Below the pieces are notes generated by a model that saw nothing but the letters and a program-made list of their open reading frames with translations, did no database searches and was not told where the DNA came from. Of a stretch of DNA of 64,000 nucleotides, positions 9,303-18,400 are shown piece by piece. Position 1 is the first letter of the stretch. Each line of letters begins with the position of its first letter. Made by a program: the position numbers and the translations under genes. The DNA comes from DASYKT01 sp035995185 (GTDB taxonomy: Bacteria > Acidobacteriota > Blastocatellia > Pyrinomonadales > Pyrinomonadaceae): NCBI GenBank assembly GCA_035995185.1, contig DASYKT010000051.1, forward strand, positions 8,264 to 72,263, read 5' to 3'.

Positions 9303-9968
9303 ATGGCAAACCTACCCGTTTTTAATATCGTTATTCCTATTTATGAAGGCGTCGATCTGATGGACGTCGCCGCGCCGCATGAAATATTCTGTTGGATGAA
9401 TACCTACTGGACGGAAAAAACGGTAAAAGTCACGCTGGCCGCACACGAAGACAAGACCATTTCTACCCGCGATGGATTAAAACTTACGCCGGACACCACC
9501 TTTGACTGTTGCTATAAGGAGCAGTTCCAGGCAGATCTGATCTGGGCGCCGGGCGGCGATCTAAAGCCTCTAAAAGCGATGATGCAGGACAAGGATTACC
9601 AGGGGTTTTTGAAAAACCAGAGCAGCAAGGCCACGTGGGTTACTTCGGTTTGCGAAGGCGCGCTTTTGCTGGCCAGCGCCGGCCTGCTGGACGGCTATCT
9701 GGCGACCACGCATTGGGCTTTTAAAACCTGCCTGCAGCAATTTAAGAATATCAATGTGGCAGAAGGCTACCCGCGCTATGTGGTCGACCGCAACCGTGTC
9801 ACGGGCGGGGGGATATCTTCCGGGCTCGATGAAGCATTTAAGATCGTTTCTCTCATCAGCAGCGACGACATCGCGCAACAGGTCCAACTGGTCACACAGT
9901 ATTTCCCCTGCCCGCCGTTTAGCGGAAAAATACCCGGATCCGATACCTGTCCTCTGGATTCGGTTTAA
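9303..9968 (+). CDS. DJ-1/PfpI-family protein (isonitrile hydratase-like)
   Basis: 221 residues, cytosolic. The N-terminal beta-alpha unit contains IPIYEGVDLMDVAAPHEIF. The nucleophile elbow is SVCEGALLLASAGLLDG, with the probable catalytic Cys at residue 117, followed by the family-typical ATTHW segment (about 137). This arrangement is closest to isonitrile hydratase-like members of the superfamily rather than to AraC-fused regulators; no DNA-binding domain follows. It starts 9 bases after the membrane protein gene and is the last gene of the row. It could act on a small product of the oxidases or detoxify reactive carbonyls; the substrate is unknown. Confidence 0.82.
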   Translation: MANLPVFNIVIPIYEGVDLMDVAAPHEIFCWMNTYWTEKTVKVTLAAHEDKTISTRDGLKLTPDTTFDCCYKEQFQADLIWAPGGDLKPLKAMMQDKDYQGFLKNQSSKATWVTSVCEGALLLASAGLLDGYLATTHWAFKTCLQQFKNINVAEGYPRYVVDRNRVTGGGISSGLDEAFKIVSLISSDDIAQQVQLVTQYFPCPPFSGKIPGSDTCPLDSV

Positions 9969-9990
9969 ATGAAAACTCACCATATCGCTG

Positions 9991-10018
9991 AAAAAAAAGC
10001 CCGGTGCGAATGCCGGGC
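9991..10018 (-). terminator. Intrinsic terminator of the sigma-CHAT unit
   Basis: Read on the minus strand: GCCCGG, an 8-base loop, CCGGGC, then eight T residues (9991-9998 on the plus strand are eight A). It lies 22 bases past the stop of the 307-residue gene. On the plus strand the same hairpin ends the oxidase row but has no T-tract there. Confidence 0.8.
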
Positions 10019-10039
10019 AAAATTATTAAACGTGCCGCC

Positions 10040-10963
10040 TCATGGCATGTAAGGCTCTGGAGGATCGATTATAACGGGATTGCACGCCGCTATGTCAGCC
10101 TTATTAATATCCTCATTAAACGGCGATTTTTTGATCTCCCTATCGCCTTCTTCAACTGCTTCTTCCATTAAAGCCGGTACTTTTTTGATCTTAAATGTTT
10201 TGGGCGCCGAGCGATCTTCCAGCACCTCATAATATCTGCCAAAATCCTCTTCCGTTCCGGTTTCGTTGGTAACGCAATGATTCAAAAAGTAAAGGTCATA
10301 AATAAATTGCGTACCGTCGGTATCAAGAAGAGGGTATTTGTTGTCCATCTTAAGATCGGTAGCGATGGGATATTCAATATTAATGCTAAGACTGCCTCTG
10401 GCAGTTGACAGACACCTCATCTTCCCCCCGATAATATCCCCGAACTTTCTAGTAGCTACCGTAGTTTCACTCATGGTCTGAGTGTTGATCTCTATCAGAT
10501 CAAATACGGCCGCCGTCATTTCTTCGGTATAAAAAGCACATTTATTCAAAGTTAGAACGACGGGTTCTGATTTTCCTCCATGACCCGCCTTTACGAAAAT
10601 AGGTTGGTTCCCGTGTATTTTTTGCAAATTTAGAGTTTCAGCCAGAAGATAATCTCCCGGCGTTTGAACACTCACCGGCAGTATCGCATCTGCCCCCAGT
10701 GAAACTCCTATTTTGCCTCTTTCTACCCGCGACGCGAATATCATGGACATCGCACCCCCTCTTTTTCCCTGGAAAAGAACCATATCCAACTTGTGGTCAC
10801 GCACGTGCGTAAGAAATTTGACCTGACTTTCCGGTTTATCGAGTGTGCAATATGCCAGTCCCATGACGCCGATTCTTACCCTCGCATCTCTCGGAAATGG
10901 CTTTAAATCGCTAAAACCTTTTTCTATTGCTTTAATGGCAGGTAGCCTGTCTGACGAAAACAT
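10040..10963 (-). CDS. Unknown protein linked to a CHAT protease
   Basis: 307 residues; I do not recognise the family. It has a perfect AAGGAG 8 bases before its ATG and follows the CHAT gene by 30 bases, so it is co-transcribed, with an intrinsic terminator right after it. The protein appears soluble, without signal peptide or membrane segment. It alternates short beta-strand-like and charged segments (for example VLFQGKRGGAMSMIF near 73-87, then a run of strands to about 150), with a Pro- and charge-rich tail. The position suggests it is a partner, substrate or effector of the CHAT protease, or a target of the sigma factor. None of these roles can be shown from sequence alone. Confidence 0.75.
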   Translation of the reverse strand: MFSSDRLPAIKAIEKGFSDLKPFPRDARVRIGVMGLAYCTLDKPESQVKFLTHVRDHKLDMVLFQGKRGGAMSMIFASRVERGKIGVSLGADAILPVSVQTPGDYLLAETLNLQKIHGNQPIFVKAGHGGKSEPVVLTLNKCAFYTEEMTAAVFDLIEINTQTMSETTVATRKFGDIIGGKMRCLSTARGSLSINIEYPIATDLKMDNKYPLLDTDGTQFIYDLYFLNHCVTNETGTEEDFGRYYEVLEDRSAPKTFKIKKVPALMEEAVEEGDREIKKSPFNEDINKADIAACNPVIIDPPEPYMP

Positions 10964-10993
10964 ACTTTTTCTCCTTAATTGTTCGGTTAGATT

Positions 10994-13900
10994 TTAAAAT
11001 TCCGCGTACCCGCCGATCGTCTCAAACGCAGCCCAGTAGTAAGGTTCACGGTAAATACTGTTTTGCGAATCGAGCATATCGAGTTGAGCGCGGCGTAAGG
11101 CATCGACGGTAGAAGATCCATTCTGTTTACGGTAACGGTGAAACCGCGTCATCAATTCGGCCGTCGCACCCGAATCGACATTCCATTGACTGGCGACGAC
11201 CAGCGGAACGCCCGTCGCCAAAAAAGCCCGCGACGACCCGATCATTCCTTCACCGTTATAGAATTTTTCGACCCCGCTTTGGCAGGCCGAAAGAACTATC
11301 AGTTTTGCGTTCAGAAATTTTCCCCGGATGATCTCGTGATTGGCTAAAAGCGAATCTTTCAGATCGCTGCTTTTTTTATCTTCCGCCAGGACGAGGCCCG
11401 ATAATAGCGGCTGCGTGTCGTTCACCAGGTAGTGCCCGGCGAAATGGACCACATCGGCCCCGCCCAGATCTTTTTCCACGGCGTATTTCGTAGCGCTGCT
11501 CCCGGTCAAAACGATGCTGTCTCCGTAAAGGGCGGCAACATCCCGAGCTTCCTGTTCGGCATCCGAAAGATCGTCCAGCGAAGACAGTTCGCTATGATCT
11601 TCCTTATCAAAAACCGGGTTTCCGATACTTAACAAGTGTTCGTCCGTTTTTTGCCCGAGCTCTCTGGCCTTATCGGAGCAGATCAAAAAGATGTTTGCGC
11701 TGGGTGAAACAAAAAACGTGTAATTAGCGATAAAGTAGCTTCCGTTTGCGGGCGAAATAAGGGTTGAAAAAGGCAGTCGAAAAAGTATTTTATCCGGGAT
11801 TATGCAGATCTCTTTGCCGGGATCGAGTTTATTTTCTATCGGCGCTATCAGTTCCTGGTAGAGTTTTATGGCTATTTCTTTTCTTTTTTCTACATCTGTG
11901 ACATTAGCCCTGGCGACCAATTCGAGGTAGGCGGCGGTCAGATCGTAAAGCTCCGCCGAAGATACGTCCGTTTTAACGACCTCAAAATTATCTTTCGTGA
12001 TCAGCCAGATCAAAGTCTTGTCCGCCAGGACCGAGTATTGAACTAATTGCGCGCCGGCCGGCATACGCGCCCGGATCTCTTCGAGCTTTAAGGGACTGGC
12101 CGTGCCGGCTGCCAGCCCTTTTTCTGATGAGGTTATCGATGCGTGATGCAGATCTAAAAGCGTGCGGGCACGAGACTCTTCGGAATGATCGAACGCGCTG
12201 ACGTAATCGGCCTGATCGAATTCGTGGCTGATGGCGATATCGTAAACGCTTTGCTCCTTATTAAAGAACGTGTTGCGGTTTTGTTCTTCGGTTATCTTTT
12301 CGCGATAGTCGTTAAAGAGAGAAAAGATAACCGGAAGCTCGGCCCGAAAAGCGTCCTCATCCTTATTTTGGTAGTAACACAACAGTTTGCCTTTATGAGC
12401 GTCATATGAAAACGCCTGGTATTCGTCGCTGTCAAAAAACGAGGCTGCTTCGCCATAGTTCTTTAGGGCGGTGCTGCAATTCCCTTCCTGACGCTGGATA
12501 TGCGCCAGCTGCAATTTGCAGTACGCAAGGCTTTTCTGTTTAAGCGATTCGCTGCGGAACCCGGCGGCGATCTCCAGGCTTTTATCAAAAGCATCAAAGG
12601 CCTGCTTATAATTCCCCTGGCTCCCGTAGATCGACGCTATCCCCGTATAGGCCGTAAAAAAAAATGTATCTTCTTTGGTGATGGTGGCCGCTTCGATGGA
12701 TTCTTTTTTGTAGGCCAGCGCGGTGTGATAGTTTTTCATCGCGAAAAACATATTTGCCGCCGCATCATAATCACGGGATCTTTGCCTGTTGCTGGCATCG
12801 GGCTGTGACGCCGATTCCAATGCCTTGTAGAGATAAACTGTCGCCCGGGAGAAATCGCCGAGCCGCTGGTAAACCTCCGCCGTTTGAGAAGATACCTTTT
12901 CTGTCAGATAAAGATCTGAAACCGCCTCCGCGAAAACGAGGGCCGTCCTGTTATGATCAAGCGCCTTCGAGAAGTCTTTGGAGCTGATGCTGTTGATCGC
13001 CAGCCAGGAAAATGCCTGGGCCGCCAGCCATTTGTGATCTTTGGTCTGCGCGGTCTCGGCCAGCTGTGTAAGGACCTGTGTGCTTTCGCCGATCCGGCCC
13101 AGCCGAAAAAGGACATACCCGCGCCAGTAATCGCAGAGCCTGGCCTCCCAGGTATCACCGGCCTGATCAAACTTTGTCGCGGCGTCATCGAAAGCATCAA
13201 GAGCCTCTTTACAGTCTTCATTCAAACAGCGGTTATACCCCTCGTTAAGCGACCGGTAGGCCTGGCGAAGTGTTTCTGCTTTCTCCGGCGTCGATCCCTC
13301 ATAATATTGCGCGATCCCGGACACATAGGTGTCGCTCGATCTTTCTTTCTCAATTTGCCCGAGATATTTCAGGGCCGATAAATATGTTTGCCGCTCGGCT
13401 TCCGGCCCGGTCAAAAATAAAAAGGCAAGCTGCTGGGGAATCAACTTGCCTGAGATCATTTCTCTATTACGACTTACTATTTGATAAGCCGCGTTGTCAT
13501 CCTTCCTTTCGCGGGCTGCCAGAAAATCCTGCAGCACCTCACTACCTGACCGGCTCTGCCGTTCGGTGGAAAGCAAGTTTAGATTTCGTTTCGCTTCTTC
13601 CGTCCAGGGGGAGGCCGGATCGAGTTTTATATATTCTTCCCATTCCTTTTTTGCCTCGGCGTTCAGACCCATACGCTGCAGGCACAGGGCCTTGTTAAAC
13701 CGCGCCGCCAAAAGGCCGGAGTCCAGCTCGACGGCCCTGGACAGGTTTTCCAAAGCCTTTGACTTTAATTCCAGGCTCTGGCCGCTGTCGCTTTTTGCCA
13801 CCGACCGGCTTTTTTCCAGAAAGGCAGCGCCGAGGTCATTAAAGATCTCAGCATTTCCCGGAGCAAGGTCACGGGCTTTTTCAAACTGAATTATTGCCTG

Positions 13901-14575
13901 ATCGATATTTCCTTTGACCAGGTAGACCCGGCCGGCGTTTTGCAGGCTGGCCGCAGTGTCGCCGCGCGCCGCCGAAGTCGCCGAGATACTTTCCGCGGCA
14001 TCGAGGTCCCGTTGATCGGCCGGAGGGGCCTTTTCACCGCGGGTCACATTGTAGGGGGCGTAAGCGAGATTTGAAACGCGGGACTCGAACGGCCGCTCAT
14101 TTTTATAGGCGCGATCCAGCAGCTGCGTGACCATTTGCGTGTCCGAACGGTGAAAAAAAACGATCCAGCCCAGGAAAGCGGCCAGAATAAGGCACGCCGC
14201 GCCGACGGCAACGGGAACAGGCGACGAAAACACCGATAAGATCCGTGACCAAAGATCGTCTTTTTCAGGCGTTGCGGCGTTGGCGGAATATCTTCGAAAA
14301 TTCTTAGTCAGGCGAAACTGCTGCCTGCGCCGGGGCGTGGAAAGAAAAAATTCGACAAATTTTTTACGCTGATCGTGTTTCAGGCTGCCGTCGAGAAAGT
14401 CCTCGATCAGTTTATCTTCCGCAATGGACACGATGTCGGCGAATTTATCGTCCAGCAATAATTTTTCCTCTATTTGCCGCATTTGTGCATCATCGTCAAG
14501 GATCCCCAGAAGATAATCCCTGATCCCGGCTTGTTCCTGAACACTTTCGTTCATTATGTCTTTTTTCTTGTCCAT
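10994..14575 (-). CDS. Membrane anti-sigma-like / TPR / CHAT protease fusion
   Basis: About 1193 residues. Residues 1-100 resemble the acidic helical N-terminus of proteins encoded beside ECF sigma factors in Acidobacteriota (LLGILDDDAQMRQIEEKLL, then ...EDKLIEDFLDGSL). One membrane segment follows (about 117-140, VAVGAACLILAAFLGWIVF). The middle is a long array of TPR-like helices. The C-terminal about 300 residues form a CHAT caspase-like protease with the catalytic His in VHFAGHY (about 1048) and Cys in LSACQSG (about 1098). The sigma factor gene ends 28 bases upstream. The start is uncertain (ATG 14575 or 14554; neither has a strong ribosome binding site). A role as membrane-bound sensor and anti-sigma factor with a protease output is inferred from the domain order. 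Confidence 0.9.
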   Translation of the reverse strand: MDKKKDIMNESVQEQAGIRDYLLGILDDDAQMRQIEEKLLLDDKFADIVSIAEDKLIEDFLDGSLKHDQRKKFVEFFLSTPRRRQQFRLTKNFRRYSANAATPEKDDLWSRILSVFSSPVPVAVGAACLILAAFLGWIVFFHRSDTQMVTQLLDRAYKNERPFESRVSNLAYAPYNVTRGEKAPPADQRDLDAAESISATSAARGDTAASLQNAGRVYLVKGNIDQAIIQFEKARDLAPGNAEIFNDLGAAFLEKSRSVAKSDSGQSLELKSKALENLSRAVELDSGLLAARFNKALCLQRMGLNAEAKKEWEEYIKLDPASPWTEEAKRNLNLLSTERQSRSGSEVLQDFLAARERKDDNAAYQIVSRNREMISGKLIPQQLAFLFLTGPEAERQTYLSALKYLGQIEKERSSDTYVSGIAQYYEGSTPEKAETLRQAYRSLNEGYNRCLNEDCKEALDAFDDAATKFDQAGDTWEARLCDYWRGYVLFRLGRIGESTQVLTQLAETAQTKDHKWLAAQAFSWLAINSISSKDFSKALDHNRTALVFAEAVSDLYLTEKVSSQTAEVYQRLGDFSRATVYLYKALESASQPDASNRQRSRDYDAAANMFFAMKNYHTALAYKKESIEAATITKEDTFFFTAYTGIASIYGSQGNYKQAFDAFDKSLEIAAGFRSESLKQKSLAYCKLQLAHIQRQEGNCSTALKNYGEAASFFDSDEYQAFSYDAHKGKLLCYYQNKDEDAFRAELPVIFSLFNDYREKITEEQNRNTFFNKEQSVYDIAISHEFDQADYVSAFDHSEESRARTLLDLHHASITSSEKGLAAGTASPLKLEEIRARMPAGAQLVQYSVLADKTLIWLITKDNFEVVKTDVSSAELYDLTAAYLELVARANVTDVEKRKEIAIKLYQELIAPIENKLDPGKEICIIPDKILFRLPFSTLISPANGSYFIANYTFFVSPSANIFLICSDKARELGQKTDEHLLSIGNPVFDKEDHSELSSLDDLSDAEQEARDVAALYGDSIVLTGSSATKYAVEKDLGGADVVHFAGHYLVNDTQPLLSGLVLAEDKKSSDLKDSLLANHEIIRGKFLNAKLIVLSACQSGVEKFYNGEGMIGSSRAFLATGVPLVVASQWNVDSGATAELMTRFHRYRKQNGSSTVDALRRAQLDMLDSQNSIYREPYYWAAFETIGGYAEF

Positions 14576-14603
14576 AAATAATGACAAAAAGCGGCTAAAC
14601 CTT

Positions 14604-15170
14604 TCACGCCGCCCTGGCCGTAATGCATTCCTGAACGCATTTCAGCAAATTAGAGCGGATGCGGCAGGTTTTTATCTGCAGGGCGCCTATGCTGATACCC
14701 AATTTCTCTGCTATTTTTTTGCGATGTTCGATCTTCGCCCGTCTTTCTTTGCGGTAATATTCCACAATGAGTTCGCGGAGGTTAACAGGAAGGGTGCCAA
14801 GACAACCTTCCAGGCATTCGTATTCCGCTTCGAGCTCGGGATTGTCTTCGTTTTCGGCTGGCGGGATCTCCACCTCTCTTTTTTTCTTTTCCTTCCGCAG
14901 CCATTCCAGGTGGACCTTCTCCGCCACTCCATAAAAGTAGTAGGCCTGCTCGCCGGTGTATCTATCGATCAACCGGGGCAATATATTAGCGACCCGGGTG
15001 ATGGTTTCGTCGGCCAGTGTTTCGGCTTCGAAACATCCGCGCCCGACAAATATGCGCACCAGGCGGTCCCTGATCTTTTCATACTTCTGCCCCGCCGTTT
15101 CCCGATTGCCGTCGAGCCAGCGCAAAAGCACATCAAAGTTCTCTTGAGTTAATATGTGTTCTTTAGTCAT
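14604..15170 (-). CDS. ECF-type RNA polymerase sigma factor
   Basis: About 188 residues. A sigma-2-like helical region (about 15-95, including LADETITRVANILPRLID) is followed by a charged linker (about 96-120) and a sigma-4 helix-turn-helix (about 125-185, with RAKIEHRKKIAEKLGISIGALQIKTCRIR). It lies directly upstream of the anti-sigma-like/TPR/CHAT gene, the usual order for ECF sigma and cognate anti-sigma. ATG 15170 is preferred to an in-frame GTG four codons earlier; no strong ribosome binding site is seen. A TATAAT hexamer at 15249-15254 on the minus strand, about 80 bases upstream, could be a -10 element, but I find no good -35. The set of target promoters is unknown. Confidence 0.85.
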   Translation of the reverse strand: MTKEHILTQENFDVLLRWLDGNRETAGQKYEKIRDRLVRIFVGRGCFEAETLADETITRVANILPRLIDRYTGEQAYYFYGVAEKVHLEWLRKEKKKREVEIPPAENEDNPELEAEYECLEGCLGTLPVNLRELIVEYYRKERRAKIEHRKKIAEKLGISIGALQIKTCRIRSNLLKCVQECITARAA

Positions 15171-15360
15171 TAGAAAGCACACGCCGAATTAGCTGTGTTC
15201 CTGAGGCTTTTAAAGCTCCGGCAATTTCGCTTCCCTTGATTGTTTTTAATTATAAAATCCGGTTGCGAAAATATAGCAGAAAACCGGCTAATTTGAAAAC
15301 TATTTTTATTACCTGATTACGGCGTCGGGACACGTAAGTTTCCTGCACTTCGGGAAAAAG

Positions 15361-15385
15361 AAAAAAGGTGAACTCACATTCACCT
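15361..15385 (-). terminator. Intrinsic terminator after the giant gene
   Basis: Minus strand reading: AGGTGAA, loop TGTGAG, TTCACCT (arms 15379-15385 and 15366-15372), followed by a T-rich tract. It lies 31 bases past the stop of the 5549-codon gene, so that gene ends its own transcript and is not co-transcribed with the sigma factor gene downstream. Confidence 0.75.
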
Positions 15386-15415
15386 CTTTTCACTAACCCC
15401 ACTTTGGCAGCCGGA

Positions 15416-18400
15416 TCACTCCTGCGGTTCGGCGACAAAGTTTTCGTCGGTAATATTATCGACCAGGGTAAATAAACGGGTCGGGTCGGCAAAGTTGAAC
15501 CTGCGCGATTTGACCGTCACCACATAATTCTGGCCAACCGGCAGATCGCTGAAGTAGTAGTAGCCCAGCTGCCCGGTATAAACGACCTTCGCCGAAGGCG
15601 ATCCGCCGCCGGAAAGAACCACTTTGACATTGGCGATCGGACGCCCGTCAGCCGTCAGCACCCGGCCGCTGATCTCGGCGGTGGCCGCCGTCGGCGCGAC
15701 AAATTCCAGCCCCCAGCCTCCGGCTATCGCCCCGACGCCTTCGGGCGCAAGCGGCGGCACGCTTCCCCGGTCGCGAACATACAGGTTCCACCCTCCATTC
15801 GGATTGAACGAGCCAAAGGTGTTTCTCAGAGAGAACCCGCCCACCGCGCTGCCCGGTTCCGTATAAGGCCCGACAGGCGCAGGGGATACAAAGTTTGCGA
15901 CCGGCGTGACCCAGTTGGTCGGCTCGTATTTACCGGTCACTACCTGCGTGAAATTAGGCAGCACCTGGAAGGCCGTATCGTCAAAGGTCAACGTTACGGC
16001 ATTTAGCGGAACTCCGCCGCCGGCATTGCCCATCAGGATGAATTTTTGCCCGGCCGGCGAGACCAGCAATATATCGAGGTCTTCCGGACTATTGTGGGTA
16101 ATGTCGTAAAGCGTGACGCGCACCGAACTGCTGACTGCGGGTGCGCCCGCTACATTAATGGTCGAAGGATACGGATTGGCCTGAACATTATTACCGATAG
16201 CGATCGGATCCACGCTTCTGAATTGCGAAGCCGTATCGTTGATGTTTAGCGCAGCCGTACTTTGCGTGCCCAGCACCGCCGGCGCTCCCGCGTTCGACAG
16301 CGTCAGATTCAGCGCTTCCGGATTTTCCCGGAAAGAGTCGGTACAGATCTGAACATTGGCCGTCCTGCTCGTTTCCGTCGGAGCGAAGGTTATCACAGCG
16401 GACGTATTGATAAAGTCGACACCCGTCGTGCACGATGCTCCGCCTACAGCGGTTCCGTTCGAAGTAGCCAGGTCGACGGTTGTCGTGCCGGTCGTATCCC
16501 CGGTCCTGGTAACGCTGATAACCGCCGTTTGCGATTCATCTTCCGAATAGGCGGCGGCGCCAAACTGTACCGTGGCCGCCGCGTCATCGTTGACGATCGT
16601 TCCTGTTCCATCGGCATCCGAGATCGTGCCGTTGTCGGTGCCGCTCAGATGCAATGTAAATGTCTCGCTGCTTTCGAGTTCAATATCACCGTTCACCTGC
16701 ACGGTAACCTGTTTGGTCGTATCTGACGGCCCGAAAATAACGTTGCCCGAAACACCGGAATAATCCCCGGGCGATGCGGCGGAGCCATCCTGGGTGGTAA
16801 AGGTCACATTGCTGGTCAGCGCCGTGCCGCCTGTCTTGGTGATAATGAAGGTGAAAGCGGTGGTGCCGCTATTGCCCTCGTTATGTGACACATCGTCTAT
16901 AGAAAACGCAGGCCCGGCATCGTCGTTCGGAATGGTTCCGACGGCGTGGCCGTCCAATATTGCGCCATTTACCGGCGTGTCGAGATCGATCGAGAACTGC
17001 TCGGTCGGTTCCTGCACGCTGTCCCCAAGGATCGTGATCGGGATCACTTTCGATATCTCACCCGGATTGAAAGTCAAGGTGCCGCTCGCCGCCGTATAAT
17101 CTTCACCGGCGACCGCCGTGCCGTCAGCGGTCTGGTAATGCACGGTCACGATCTGGCTGCTATCGCCCGTCAGAGTAACGGTGAAGCCCTGAGACGCGCC
17201 GAGCGAATCAGCTCCGATGAACGTCTGATCCTGGATATTGACGATCGGAACGTTCGCTACACCCTGGAAGCCGAAGGTCCCGCGACCCGGCACGGTTTCG
17301 ACATTAGTATCGGTGCCGCTTAAAAGCTGCGGTTCATACTTAAAGTTTGCCGAAGCAGGGCCGGCGATGTCGGGCTGGCCACCCGGCGCTGTTGCAGTCC
17401 CGCCAAACGCGACAGGTATCTGCGCCGCGTAGCCCGGCTCCGCGCTGTTCGCGGTTGTCGTCACCGGTACCATCGTGCCGAACCAATTACCCTTGAAGTT
17501 TTTCAGATTAGTGGTGTTCGGCGCCGGAAGCGAGCCGCCCGTCTGGCGATCGACGATCTGCGCGTACCAGTTGGCGCTGATGTTGTTTTTACTAAAGATG
17601 CTATTCGCTGCCGATTGAACGGGGCTATTCGTTCCGCCGCTGCCATCGAGGAACGTCACTCCGACGTTCCAGTTATTAGTAATAAAGTTTTCAACCACGG
17701 TTAAATTGTCTGTCTGATTTCGGAAAATCAGTCCTTGACGGTTAAAGTCGATAACGTTGTTGCGAACAGTGTGGCCGTTGCTGTTATTGATATCGATAGC
17801 AGTACGGTTTCCGGTAAGGATGTTGTCATGAATTACCGCTCCCGTGATCGACTGTCCCTGGATCGCAACACCCGCATTATTAAGGTTCGGATTGTTCCAG
17901 TCTGTTGTGTTATTGCCAAGCCGGGTGATGGTAAATCCGGCGATTGTCATATTGCTTGCCGCGATCTGCACGGTCGTACTGGATCCGCCTATCGGGCCGC
18001 GAATATTCGTGCTGCCCGCGCCGGCGCCAAGCAGCTGCATGCCTGCTTTAGTTACCGTGACGTCTTCGTCATAGGTGCCGCCGTAAACATTTACCGTACC
18101 CGAATCCATAACCGCATCGATGCCTTCCTGGATCTTGTCGAAGGAATCGTAGCCGATAGCCAAAGCAGGCCCCGCGCCGTCCGGATCGGTACCGTTCGAC
18201 AGAGCGGCCCAGTCATCGTCGACGTAGGTTACTGCCGGCGGGTTGTCGTCGTTAGCGATCGTACCTGTGCCGTCCGCGTCGCTTATAGTGGCGCTATTCG
18301 GATTAGACAGGTGAACGGTGAATGCTTCATCCGGCTCGATCAAATAATTGCCGTTGACGAGCACGGTGATGGTCTTGGTCGTTTCCGCCGTTTGGAAGGT

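Noticed and set aside
10040..15170. Type III-E CRISPR (Craspase) remnant
   Set aside because: The TPR-CHAT and sigma pairing recalls it, but there is no gRAMP effector, no array and the CHAT protein has its own membrane helix and anti-sigma-like domain.
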